The notes beneath the pieces were generated by a model. It did no database searches and was not told where the DNA came from. It saw only the letters and a program-made list of their open reading frames with translations. From Natrialbaceae archaeon (GTDB lineage Archaea; Halobacteriota; Halobacteria; Halobacteriales; Natrialbaceae): a stretch of DNA of 5,360 nucleotides. Positions 1-5,064 of the stretch are shown here, piece after piece. The stretch spans positions 1-5,360 of the forward strand of contig PUKM01000101.1 of the NCBI GenBank assembly GCA_003552325.1, written 5' to 3'. The translations under genes were made by a program, and so were the position numbers. Position 1 is the stretch's first letter, and each line of letters begins with the position of its first letter.

Positions 1-51
1 GCCGAGAACGCCCGCCGTCGTGAGACCGCCAAGATACGTCCGTCTGTCCAT
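1..51 (-). CDS. N-terminal fragment of a Tat-exported protein (cut by window edge)
   Basis: Read on the minus strand, an ATG at 51-49 opens a frame that stays open for 17 codons to the window edge: MDRRTYLGGLTTAGVLG. This is a textbook start of a haloarchaeal twin-arginine signal peptide, with Arg-Arg at residues 3-4, then T-Y-L and a weakly hydrophobic Gly/Ala/Thr-rich stretch. The product is therefore probably exported folded by the Tat pathway. The mature protein lies outside the window, so its function cannot be named. It diverges from the P19-like lipoprotein at 142 and shares a 90-nt promoter region with it, so a related role in metal handling at the cell surface is possible but unproven. 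Confidence 0.75.
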   Translation of the reverse strand, partial: MDRRTYLGGLTTAGVLG

Positions 52-70
52 ACAGGAGCTAGGGAGCAGC

Positions 71-78
71 CACAAAAA
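71..78 (-). promoter_or_regulatory. Possible TATA box of the leftward Tat-protein gene
   Basis: On the minus strand this reads TTTTTGTG, centred about 24 nt upstream of the ATG at 51. That is the spacing expected for a haloarchaeal TATA box on a leaderless transcript. The call rests on position and AT-richness alone. Confidence 0.35.
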
Positions 79-99
79 GGCTCGTTGGTTTGGAACCCG

Positions 100-119
100 A
101 AAAACCGACAGCGGTTTTT
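100..119. promoter_or_regulatory. Perfect 8-bp inverted repeat, candidate operator
   Basis: The arms AAAAACCG (100-107) and CGGTTTTT (112-119) are exact reverse complements separated by ACAG. The right arm is centred about 26 nt upstream of the lipoprotein ATG at 142, where a TATA box would lie on a leaderless transcript. A dimeric regulator bound here would compete with TBP. Given the metal-transport gene downstream, a metal-responsive repressor of the DtxR/SirR type is a reasonable guess, but I cannot match the site to a known motif. Confidence 0.5.
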
Positions 120-121
120 GA
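113..121 (+). promoter_or_regulatory. Probable TATA-like element of the P19-like lipoprotein gene
   Basis: GGTTTTTGA lies about 26 nt before the ATG at 142, fitting a leaderless haloarchaeal promoter. It overlaps the right arm of the inverted repeat at 100-119. No Shine-Dalgarno-like sequence lies directly ahead of the ATG. Confidence 0.4.
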
Positions 122-141
122 CCCTCATCCCTACAGCTTGT

Positions 142-1308
142 ATGACCGTCTCTCGTCGGACACTCTTGCGTGCAGCTGCTGTCGCCGGGACGATTGGGGT
201 GGCCGGCTGTCTCGAGCGCCTCGGTTTCGAGGAGCAATCGGCATGGGACACGCCAAATATGGTCGAAGACCGGCCGGATGCGGTCTATATGCCACCAGCA
301 TCCGAGGAGATGGGCGTCTACGGCCAGGCGCGGGGCGATGGGTACGTGGTCGAACTTAGCTACACGTTTCCACACCGGTTCTGGCTCGTCGCCGGCGACC
401 GCGAACGGGTCGACGTCCAACCCGACGACACCCTCCATCTGATGATGACCGTCTGGGACGAGGAAACCCAGACAGTGCTCCCCGTCGACATGGGCCTCGA
501 GGTGTACGATACCGACGAGTCACTGATCCACGGCGACGACCCCTGGTCGATGCTCTCTCAACGGATGGGCTTTCACTACGGCGACAACGTCCAACTCCCC
601 GGCGAAGGGGAATACATCGCCCGGATGCTCGTCGGCCCGGTCAGCACCAACCGCACCGGCGACCTCGAGGGCCGCCTGGAGGAGTCCACAATGCTCGAGG
701 TCCCATTTACGTACGAACACGCCGATCTGAACGACCTCGAGCTCAATCTGATCGACGATGACGAACAGGGTACCAGGGACGCGTTGCCGTTGATGGACCA
801 TACCGAACATGGAGGTGACGACCACGGCGATCACGAGGGTCACGATACCCACGGCGACGGCCATCACGACGACCACACGCATGACCACGGCGACCACAGC
901 CACCCTCCAACCTCCGCCGGCCCCACCGTCGAGGACCTCTCCGGAACCTTCCTCGGCGCTGAAACCACTGCCGACGCGAGGATCTACGCCCTCCTCACCG
1001 ACCTCGAGCGGTTGGCCCAGGACGACCCGTACCTGGCCGTCTTTCCGCGGACCCCCTACAACGACGTCATCCTCCCGTTCATGCAACTGTCGGTCACACT
1101 CGAGGCCGATGGTGACACCCTCCTCGAGTCCGCACTCACCGAAACGCTCGACCACGAGTACGGCCACCACTACCGCCTCGTCGACCCGAGCCTGCACGAT
1201 GCCGATACCCTGACCGTCCACATCGACACCCCACCGCAGGTGTCCCGTCACGACGGCTACGAAACCGCGTTCTTCGAGTTCGAAGACGTCCACTTCGACC
1301 TCGAGTAG
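142..1308 (+). CDS. Tat lipoprotein with P19/Tp34-like metal-transport domain and His-rich linker
   Basis: The 388-aa product is exported and lipid-anchored: S-R-R-T-L-L at residues 4-9, an Ala/Gly-rich core, and a lipobox V-A-G-C with the acylated cysteine at C23. Residues about 60-210 resemble the P19/Tp34 periplasmic iron/copper-binding family. The clearest block is G-F-H-Y-G-D-N-V (143-150), then L-P-G-E-G-E-Y and R-M-x-V-G-P (161-166), with H99 and M101-M102 earlier as possible ligands. Residues 220-254 form a linker with 13 His and 10 Asp. Residues about 290-388 form a second probably beta-rich domain containing F-P-R-T-P-Y-N-D and D-H-E-Y-G-H-H-Y (337-344). Known P19 proteins deliver ferrous iron to an Ftr1-type permease; none is visible here. 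The ATG at 142 is chosen because it places the Tat motif at the N-terminus; an in-frame TTG at 85 would bury it. Iron versus copper is undecided. Confidence 0.85.
   Translation: MTVSRRTLLRAAAVAGTIGVAGCLERLGFEEQSAWDTPNMVEDRPDAVYMPPASEEMGVYGQARGDGYVVELSYTFPHRFWLVAGDRERVDVQPDDTLHLMMTVWDEETQTVLPVDMGLEVYDTDESLIHGDDPWSMLSQRMGFHYGDNVQLPGEGEYIARMLVGPVSTNRTGDLEGRLEESTMLEVPFTYEHADLNDLELNLIDDDEQGTRDALPLMDHTEHGGDDHGDHEGHDTHGDGHHDDHTHDHGDHSHPPTSAGPTVEDLSGTFLGAETTADARIYALLTDLERLAQDDPYLAVFPRTPYNDVILPFMQLSVTLEADGDTLLESALTETLDHEYGHHYRLVDPSLHDADTLTVHIDTPPQVSRHDGYETAFFEFEDVHFDLE
799..903 (+). other. His/Asp-rich metal-binding linker inside the lipoprotein
   Basis: Residues 220-254 are almost entirely His, Asp, Gly and Thr, with repeated H-x-x-H and D-H-G-D-H units. 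Such tracts chelate or buffer divalent metals in other transport proteins. The DNA is a degenerate run of CAC/CAT and GAC codons. It is not an exact repeat and not a CRISPR array. Confidence 0.75.
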
Positions 1309-1368
1309 CCAGAAGCAGCAGTCGGTTTCTGCCACCGCTAGGCCCTTGCTGATGCATGGTATGGATTC

Positions 1369-1375
1369 GATAACA
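1369..1375 (+). promoter_or_regulatory. TATA-like element of the zinc-ribbon gene
   Basis: GATAACA is in the most AT-rich part of the gap after the lipoprotein gene and is centred about 32 nt before the ATG at 1404. It suggests that the small gene has its own promoter instead of being read through. Confidence 0.35.
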
Positions 1376-1403
1376 AACACCACACAGCACAAACCACGTT
1401 GTC

Positions 1404-1598
1404 ATGTCCCAGTCGCACCAGCCACACGTGACCATCGGCTGCCCCTCCTGTGACGCATCCATCTCCACACCCGTCCCCGGCGGACCAGGCATTCAGACCG
1501 ATGGCGGAACCAGCGATCGCTCGAGTGACCACCGACTCTCTGGGCGGATTTCCTCCTGCGATAACTGTGGCCACACCTTCGAGTTGTATTACTACTGA
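1404..1598 (+). CDS. Small zinc-ribbon protein, 64 aa
   Basis: Two cysteine knuckles frame the protein: C-P-S-C at residues 13-16 and C-D-N-C-G-H at 52-57. This is the pattern of a one-zinc ribbon with four Cys ligands. The 35-residue stretch between them is rich in Ser, Gly, Asp and Thr and looks like a flexible loop. The chain ends F-E-L-Y-Y-Y, a short strand that would complete the ribbon. Haloarchaea encode very many such mini zinc-finger proteins, mostly of unknown role; some act in regulation or as protein-interaction modules. The neighbours on either side do not point to a partner. The ATG at 1404 is the only sensible start, because the first knuckle begins 12 residues later. Family membership is clear; the function is unknown. 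Confidence 0.8.
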   Translation: MSQSHQPHVTIGCPSCDASISTPVPGGPGIQTDGGTSDRSSDHRLSGRISSCDNCGHTFELYYY

Positions 1599-1716
1599 CC
1601 ACCGTACCCGCCCCTACTTTCGTGAATAGATGAGAGGGAGACGCGAACGAGAACGACGCGGATCAGGACCCGGTAGCCTCCGCTTAGTCAATTGAACGGT
1701 GGCCGTCGTTCATCCC
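1599..1716. other. Intergenic stretch with an imperfect dyad and AT-rich promoter candidate
   Basis: This 118-nt gap has no credible reading frame on either strand. CAATTG at 1689-1694 lies 23-28 nt before the ATG at 1717 and may serve as the TATA-like element of the winged-helix gene. GAACGG (1694-1699) and the CCGTCGTTC that follows (1703-1711) form an imperfect inverted repeat with one bulged base. An autoregulatory operator is conceivable because the downstream gene is a DNA-binding protein. Confidence 0.35.
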
Positions 1717-2013
1717 ATGGGCGACCATCGACTGCAACACGATCAGTCCGCCATGCATGTCACTACCGACGACCACGTTTCAGGCGAATCGACACCTACT
1801 GCCCTCGCTGACCTCCCGCCAAGTGCGAAACTCGTCTACAAAGTCCTCGAGTACGAGGGCGCGATGACCCAGGCCGAAATCGCCGAGCAGTCGAGGCTCT
1901 GCTCTCGTACCGTGCGCTACGCCCTGACCAAACTCGAGGGGTGTGAGGGAGTCAACCGGCGAGCCTCGCTCGAGGACGCACGTCGGTCGATTTACTGGCT
2001 GTCTGATGCCTAA
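1717..2013 (+). CDS. Small winged helix-turn-helix regulator (MarR-like, haloarchaeal type)
   Basis: The 98-aa product carries a compact winged helix-turn-helix. Residues 33-47 (L-P-P-S-A-K-L-V-Y-K-V-L-E-Y-E) form the opening helix block typical of a large haloarchaeal family of small regulators. M-T-Q-A-E-I-A-E-Q-S (50-59) is the second helix, C-S-R-T-V-R-Y-A-L-T-K-L (62-73) the recognition helix, and D-A-R-R-S-I-Y-W-L (87-95) the wing and final strand. The protein has no effector domain and probably binds DNA as a dimer. Start choice is uncertain: GTG 1699, ATG 1717 and ATG 1753 are all in frame ahead of the domain. I prefer 1717 because an AT-rich element sits about 25 nt upstream. It lies just before the MOSC, N-hydroxylase-like and hydrolase genes and might regulate them, though those genes seem to have promoters of their own. 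Confidence 0.8.
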   Translation: MGDHRLQHDQSAMHVTTDDHVSGESTPTALADLPPSAKLVYKVLEYEGAMTQAEIAEQSRLCSRTVRYALTKLEGCEGVNRRASLEDARRSIYWLSDA

Positions 2014-2040
2014 TTTCCACTGAGGCCGACCGAAGCGCCC

Positions 2041-2046
2041 TATACT
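2041..2046 (+). promoter_or_regulatory. TATA box of the MOSC gene
   Basis: TATACT is centred about 25 nt upstream of the ATG at 2068, in an otherwise GC-rich 54-nt gap. It is one of the cleaner TATA-like elements in the window and implies a leaderless transcript beginning at or next to the ATG. Confidence 0.5.
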
Positions 2047-2067
2047 GCCGAGCGCCGAGAGCCCTGT

Positions 2068-2538
2068 ATGCACGGGACCGTTCGTCACATCCACATCGCC
2101 CCCGAACAGGGAGCCCCGCCGGAAGCCGTCACCGCCGTCGACGCAGTTGCGGACGCCGGGCTCCGTGGGGACCGGTACTTTCAGGCCGAGGGGACGTTCG
2201 CCGAGCGCGACGGGAGCGACCTGACACTGATCGAAGCCGAAGCCCTCGAGGCCGTCGCAGCCACGTTCGACCTCGAGATCGAGCCCGGTTCTCATCGGCG
2301 GAACGTCACGACGACCGGAATCAGTCTCGAGTCACTCCTCGGGACGACGTTCACCATGGGGGACGTCCGCTGTCGAGCCGTCGACCGCTGTGCCCCGTGT
2401 GCCTATCTCGAGCGCCACCTCGACCAGCCAGGACTGGTCGACGCACTCGACGGCCGAGGGGGGTTGCGCTGTCGCGTGCTCGAGGGCGGAACGATCACGG
2501 TGGGCGACGAGGTTCGTCCTGTCCAAACCGAGCAATAG
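2068..2538 (+). CDS. Stand-alone MOSC-domain protein
   Basis: The 156-aa product is a single MOSC domain (molybdenum cofactor sulfurase C-terminal). Visible landmarks are G-L-R-G-D-R-Y (31-37), L-I-E-A-E-A-L-E-A-V, the strongly conserved R-R-N-V-T-T-T-G-I (77-85) with L-x-x-L-L-G and a G-D strand, C-A-P-C-A-Y-L-E (108-115), and the closing R-G-G-L-R-C-R-V-L-E-G-G-x-I-x-V-G-D-E-V. In MOSC proteins a conserved cysteine can bind molybdenum of the cofactor; C111 in the P-C-x-x-L context is the likely candidate, with C108 nearby. The length matches short MOSC proteins such as YiiM instead of the longer YcbX/mARC, which have an extra N-terminal domain and, in YcbX, a ferredoxin domain. Members with known activity reduce N-hydroxylated compounds. 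The ATG at 2068 fits the TATA box. The next gene begins 27 nt after this one ends. Substrate and electron donor are unknown. Confidence 0.88.
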   Translation: MHGTVRHIHIAPEQGAPPEAVTAVDAVADAGLRGDRYFQAEGTFAERDGSDLTLIEAEALEAVAATFDLEIEPGSHRRNVTTTGISLESLLGTTFTMGDVRCRAVDRCAPCAYLERHLDQPGLVDALDGRGGLRCRVLEGGTITVGDEVRPVQTEQ

Positions 2539-2539
2539 A

Positions 2540-2555
2540 AGCGACGCCAGTCGCT
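2540..2555. repeat. Short perfect hairpin between the MOSC and YqcI/YcgG genes
   Basis: AGCGAC (2540-2545) and GTCGCT (2550-2555) pair perfectly around the loop GCCA, inside the 27-nt gap between two same-strand genes. No T-run follows, so it is not a typical archaeal terminator. It could attenuate read-through or stabilise an mRNA end. An AT-rich AATAGAA at 2534-2540, about 29 nt before the ATG at 2566, could be a separate promoter for the next gene. Confidence 0.3.
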
Positions 2556-2565
2556 AGAGACGAGT

Positions 2566-3390
2566 ATGGAGACCACCATCGTCGGCGAACTCGTGAGCCA
2601 GGAAACGCTCGAGGATCGGGTGGCAGACGAGGCGTGTCCTGGGTGGGTCAGCGACCACTGGCACTCCTTTCGCGAGGGACTGCTCGGGCAGCGTAACGAC
2701 AGCCCGTTTCCGTGTTTCTTCGGCGCGGAATCCGTCGCCTCGGGCGACCCGCTCTACACCGCTGTCCCCTCGATGACCGACAAAGACGCCCTCCTCGACC
2801 TCGGGCGCGTACTCGAGACCTACCTCGAGATGTGGACGGACTACAGCGACCGGGCCTCGCTGGTGACGTTTTTCAAACCACCCGAGCGCCCGCTCACCGA
2901 AGCCGAGTATCACGACGCTCTCTGGCACATCCTCCAGTTTTTGCACGTTCACGACCCCGAGCCCTGGCCCACTGAGATCCCGACTGAGCCCGACGACCCC
3001 TACTGGGAGTTCTGTTTCGCGGGCGAACCCATGTTCCCGACCTGCCGGGCTCCGTTCTATGCGGATCGCAAGAGTCGATACTGTCCGATCGGCCTCGAGA
3101 TAACCTTCCAGCCCCGTGGACTCTTCGAATCACTCGGTGTCACTGGCGACACCGAGGCGGGTCAGCACGCACGCGACGTGATCCAGGATCGGCTGAGCGA
3201 GTACGACGGCGTCTGCCCACACGCCGATCTCGGTGACTGGGGGAACGAAGGCGATCGGGAGTGGCCACAGTACATGCTCTCGTCGGACGACGATCAGGCC
3301 CCGTCGGTGTGTCCGATCACCGTCACCCGCGAGCATCCGAAGTCGGAGGTGCTGTTGGGAGACAGCCGACAGGTACCGGTCCATGTCTGA
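2566..3390 (+). CDS. YqcI/YcgG family protein (GntA/DcsA-type heme-dependent N-hydroxylase relative)
   Basis: The 274-aa product matches the YqcI/YcgG family along its whole length. Conserved blocks are F-P-C-F-F-G (48-53), the helix L-W-H-I-L-Q-F-L-H-V-H-D (119-130) with P-W-P (133-135), W-E-F-C-F-A-G-E-P-M-F (147-157), A-P-F-Y-A-D-R-K-S-R (162-171), F-Q-P-R (181-184) and E-W-P-Q-Y-M-L (232-238). Characterised relatives are heme proteins that hydroxylate guanidino nitrogens: GntA in guanitoxin and DcsA in D-cycloserine biosynthesis, the latter acting on L-arginine. H121, H127 and H129 are candidates for heme or active-site contacts; I cannot tell which. The protein should be cytoplasmic, with no signal peptide. 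Its stop overlaps the hydrolase start by 8 nt, implying co-translation. No other genes of a guanitoxin or cycloserine pathway are visible, so the symbol gntA is not justified and the substrate is open. Confidence 0.85.
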   Translation: METTIVGELVSQETLEDRVADEACPGWVSDHWHSFREGLLGQRNDSPFPCFFGAESVASGDPLYTAVPSMTDKDALLDLGRVLETYLEMWTDYSDRASLVTFFKPPERPLTEAEYHDALWHILQFLHVHDPEPWPTEIPTEPDDPYWEFCFAGEPMFPTCRAPFYADRKSRYCPIGLEITFQPRGLFESLGVTGDTEAGQHARDVIQDRLSEYDGVCPHADLGDWGNEGDREWPQYMLSSDDDQAPSVCPITVTREHPKSEVLLGDSRQVPVHV

Positions 3391-3943
3391 TCCCGTCCCC
3401 ACGTCTCCGGCGGTCCTCGTGCTCATCGACTTCCAGCAGGGGTTCGACGAGCCACGGTGGGGCACCCGGAACAACCCCGACGCCGAAGCCAAGGCCCGCC
3501 AACTGCTCGAGGCCTGGCGGGACCGAAACTGGCCTATCGTCCACGTTCGCCACGACTCGAGGGAGGTGGACTCGCCGTTGCGAGGGGACAGCCCCGGTTT
3601 CCAGTTCAAAACCGGGCTCGAGCCCGCCGATGGGGAGCCGACGTTCGTCAAACGAGTCAACGGGGCGTTCGTCGACACCGACCTCGAGGCGTGGCTTCGT
3701 GATGCGGGACACGAACACCTGGTCTGTTGTGGGCTGACGACCGACCACTGCGTGTCGACGACCACCCGGATGGCGGAGAATCGTGGCTTCGACGTTACCG
3801 TCGTCGCCGACGCCACCGCAACCTTCGATCGAACACTCGAGGGCGAGCACTTCGACGCCGACCTCGTCCACCGAACCGCACTCGCTCACCTCAACGACGA
3901 GTTTGCGACTGTTGTACGCAGTGGCGATTTGCTCGAGTCCTGA
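3383..3943 (+). CDS. Cysteine hydrolase of the isochorismatase superfamily
   Basis: The 186-aa product has the superfamily's complete Asp-Lys-Cys triad: D16 in L-V-L-I-D-F-Q, K90 in F-V-K-R-V-N-G-A-F, and C123 in G-L-T-T-D-H-C-V-S-T-T. The usual cis-peptide region G-L-T-T precedes the cysteine. Other family features are T-R-N-N-P near residue 30, V-R-H-D-S, and the late V-A-D-A-T-A-T-F-D. Members hydrolyse C-N bonds in amides and ureides (nicotinamide, carbamoylsarcosine, ureidoacrylate, biuret) or the vinyl ether of isochorismate. Length is typical. ATG 3383 is chosen because it begins 13 residues before the first core strand and overlaps the preceding stop (ATGTCTGA). The frame is open further upstream only as an overlap with the previous gene. 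Coupling to the N-hydroxylase-like gene suggests a substrate related to that enzyme's product. It is soluble and cytoplasmic. Confidence 0.9.
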   Translation: MSDPVPTSPAVLVLIDFQQGFDEPRWGTRNNPDAEAKARQLLEAWRDRNWPIVHVRHDSREVDSPLRGDSPGFQFKTGLEPADGEPTFVKRVNGAFVDTDLEAWLRDAGHEHLVCCGLTTDHCVSTTTRMAENRGFDVTVVADATATFDRTLEGEHFDADLVHRTALAHLNDEFATVVRSGDLLES

Positions 3944-4013
3944 GAACGTGACGGTGCTCGTGGTCTCCGCACAGGCTATCGCTTCGATGCGGCAGGGCCC
4001 CCTTCGAAACACC

Positions 4014-4019
4014 CATACC
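4014..4019 (+). promoter_or_regulatory. Weak TATA-like element of the glycosylase gene
   Basis: CATACC lies about 25 nt before the ATG at 4042, at the position expected for a leaderless haloarchaeal promoter. The match is poor; position is the main support. The 98-nt gap ahead of the gene otherwise shows nothing recognisable. Confidence 0.3.
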
Positions 4020-4041
4020 TGCGCTGGCCAACTCCCCGACA

Positions 4042-4944
4042 ATGGAAACGGGCACTATTCCTGGCGAGGAACTCGTCGGCGGCATCGACCTCTATCGGAC
4101 CCTCGAGAGTGGCCAGAGCTACTGCTGGACACGAAGCGATGGCGCGATGTACACGGACCAGCCCGCACCCGAGGCGTGGTACCGAACCGTCGTCGAGGGG
4201 ATCCCGGTGGCCGTTCGCCAACCGGCAGGAGTGGCAAGCGGTGACCTCGAGTGGCGGTCGACGACCGACGCCGTCCCCCTGCTCCGGCGGCTGCTCAGAC
4301 TGGACGACGACCTCGAAGCGATCGCCGACGATGCCCCACCGGAACCGTTGATCCAGGAGGCCTACACGGCCCACGACGGGATGCGCCTGGTCGAAGACCC
4401 GCCCTTTAATTGTCTGATCTCGTTTATCTGTTCCGCACAGATGCGTGTCGGGCGCATCCACGGCATGGTGAGTCAGCTCGCTCGCACCTACGGCGACACC
4501 TACACCCTCGGCGAGGCCGAGATCAACGCCTTCCCTACCCCCGACCAACTCGCCGCGGCAACGGAAGCCGACCTCCGCGAACTCAGCCTCGGCTACCGTG
4601 CGCCATACGTCCAGCGGACCGCCGAGATGGTGGCCGAAGGCGAGGCCCATCCTGAAGACGCCCGCGACCTCGAGTACGAAGCCGCTCGTGAGTACCTGAC
4701 ACAGTTCGTCGGCGTCGGGGACAAAGTCGCCGACTGCGTGTTGTTGTTCTCACTTGGATTCGACGAAGCCGTCCCTCTCGACACCTGGATCCAGACGGCT
4801 ATTGCCGAGTACTTTCCCGACTGCGACAACGGAAACTACGCCGAGACCTCTCGAGCGATCCGGAGCCGCCTCGGTGGGCGGTACGCGGGGTACGCCCAAA
4901 CCTACGTCTTCCACCATTTGCGAACGGGTGCTGTCGACACCTGA
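4042..4944 (+). CDS. OGG1-like DNA glycosylase (HhH-GPD superfamily)
   Basis: The 300-aa product is a base-excision repair glycosylase/AP lyase of the OGG1 type. The N-terminal domain has S-G-Q-S-Y-C-W (23-29), equivalent to S-G-Q-S-F-R-W of OGG1. The core has F-N-C-L-I-S-F-I-C-S-A-Q (122-133) and R-I-H-G-M-V (138-143). The helix-hairpin-helix reads G-V-G-D-K-V-A-D-C (224-232), followed by V-P-L-D-T-W (244-249). K228 is the expected Schiff-base lysine and D247 the catalytic aspartate; their 19-residue spacing equals that of human OGG1 (K249/D268). Likely substrate is 8-oxoguanine opposite cytosine. Two positions differ from the eukaryotic enzyme: the N-N-N motif is replaced by Q-M-R (133-135), and W249 sits one or two residues after the aspartate where OGG1 has H270. 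It may have its own promoter. Such proteins are often labelled 3-methyladenine glycosylase in databases; the OGG1 match is better. Confidence 0.88.
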   Translation: METGTIPGEELVGGIDLYRTLESGQSYCWTRSDGAMYTDQPAPEAWYRTVVEGIPVAVRQPAGVASGDLEWRSTTDAVPLLRRLLRLDDDLEAIADDAPPEPLIQEAYTAHDGMRLVEDPPFNCLISFICSAQMRVGRIHGMVSQLARTYGDTYTLGEAEINAFPTPDQLAAATEADLRELSLGYRAPYVQRTAEMVAEGEAHPEDARDLEYEAAREYLTQFVGVGDKVADCVLLFSLGFDEAVPLDTWIQTAIAEYFPDCDNGNYAETSRAIRSRLGGRYAGYAQTYVFHHLRTGAVDT

Positions 4945-5064
4945 TGACGCTTCTCGGGGTTCGTCGACTGCCCCCACAGGACCATGTTTCCCACCGATCG
5001 CCGGATCGCCTGCGCCTGCATTGGCCCACCGACCCTCCCCTCCCTCGAGCCGCCTGGTCTCACG
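4945..5064. other. Convergent intergenic region, no gene seen
   Basis: These 120 nt separate the 3' ends of the glycosylase gene and the minus-strand acidic protein. I see no reading frame with haloarchaeal protein character, no T-run terminator and no strong hairpin. It holds one CTCGAG (5044-5049), which shows that this hexamer is not confined to coding DNA. Confidence 0.4.

Noticed and set aside
85..141. In-frame TTG-initiated 19-residue extension of the P19-like lipoprotein
   Set aside because: It would place the twin-arginine motif internally and run through the dyad and the predicted TATA box. The ATG at 142 puts the Tat signal at the N-terminus.
799..903. Repetitive CAC/GAC tract considered as a CRISPR or microsatellite
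   Set aside because: There are no exact repeat units or spacers. It simply encodes the His/Asp-rich linker.
1310..1331. CAGAA / TTCTG pairing after the lipoprotein stop, considered as a terminator
   Set aside because: The stem is only 5 bp with a 12-nt loop and no T-run, which is within chance expectation.
520..1392. Long minus-strand open frame (290 codons) opposite the lipoprotein
   Set aside because: Its translation is a Val-rich shadow of the His/Asp codons on the plus strand, with no domain. The plus-strand frame has a Tat signal, lipobox and P19 motifs.
2566..3390. Naming the YqcI/YcgG gene gntA and calling a guanitoxin pathway
   Set aside because: Family membership is clear, but none of the other guanitoxin biosynthesis genes is visible, and the family is broad.
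3130..4042. Long minus-strand frames opposite the hydrolase and the end of the YqcI/YcgG gene
   Set aside because: They are GC-rich antisense shadows without recognisable motifs, whereas the plus-strand frames contain complete catalytic motifs.
3976..4650. Minus-strand open frame of 224 codons opposite the glycosylase
   Set aside because: Gly/Val-rich shadow sequence with no family features; the plus frame is a full OGG1-like protein.
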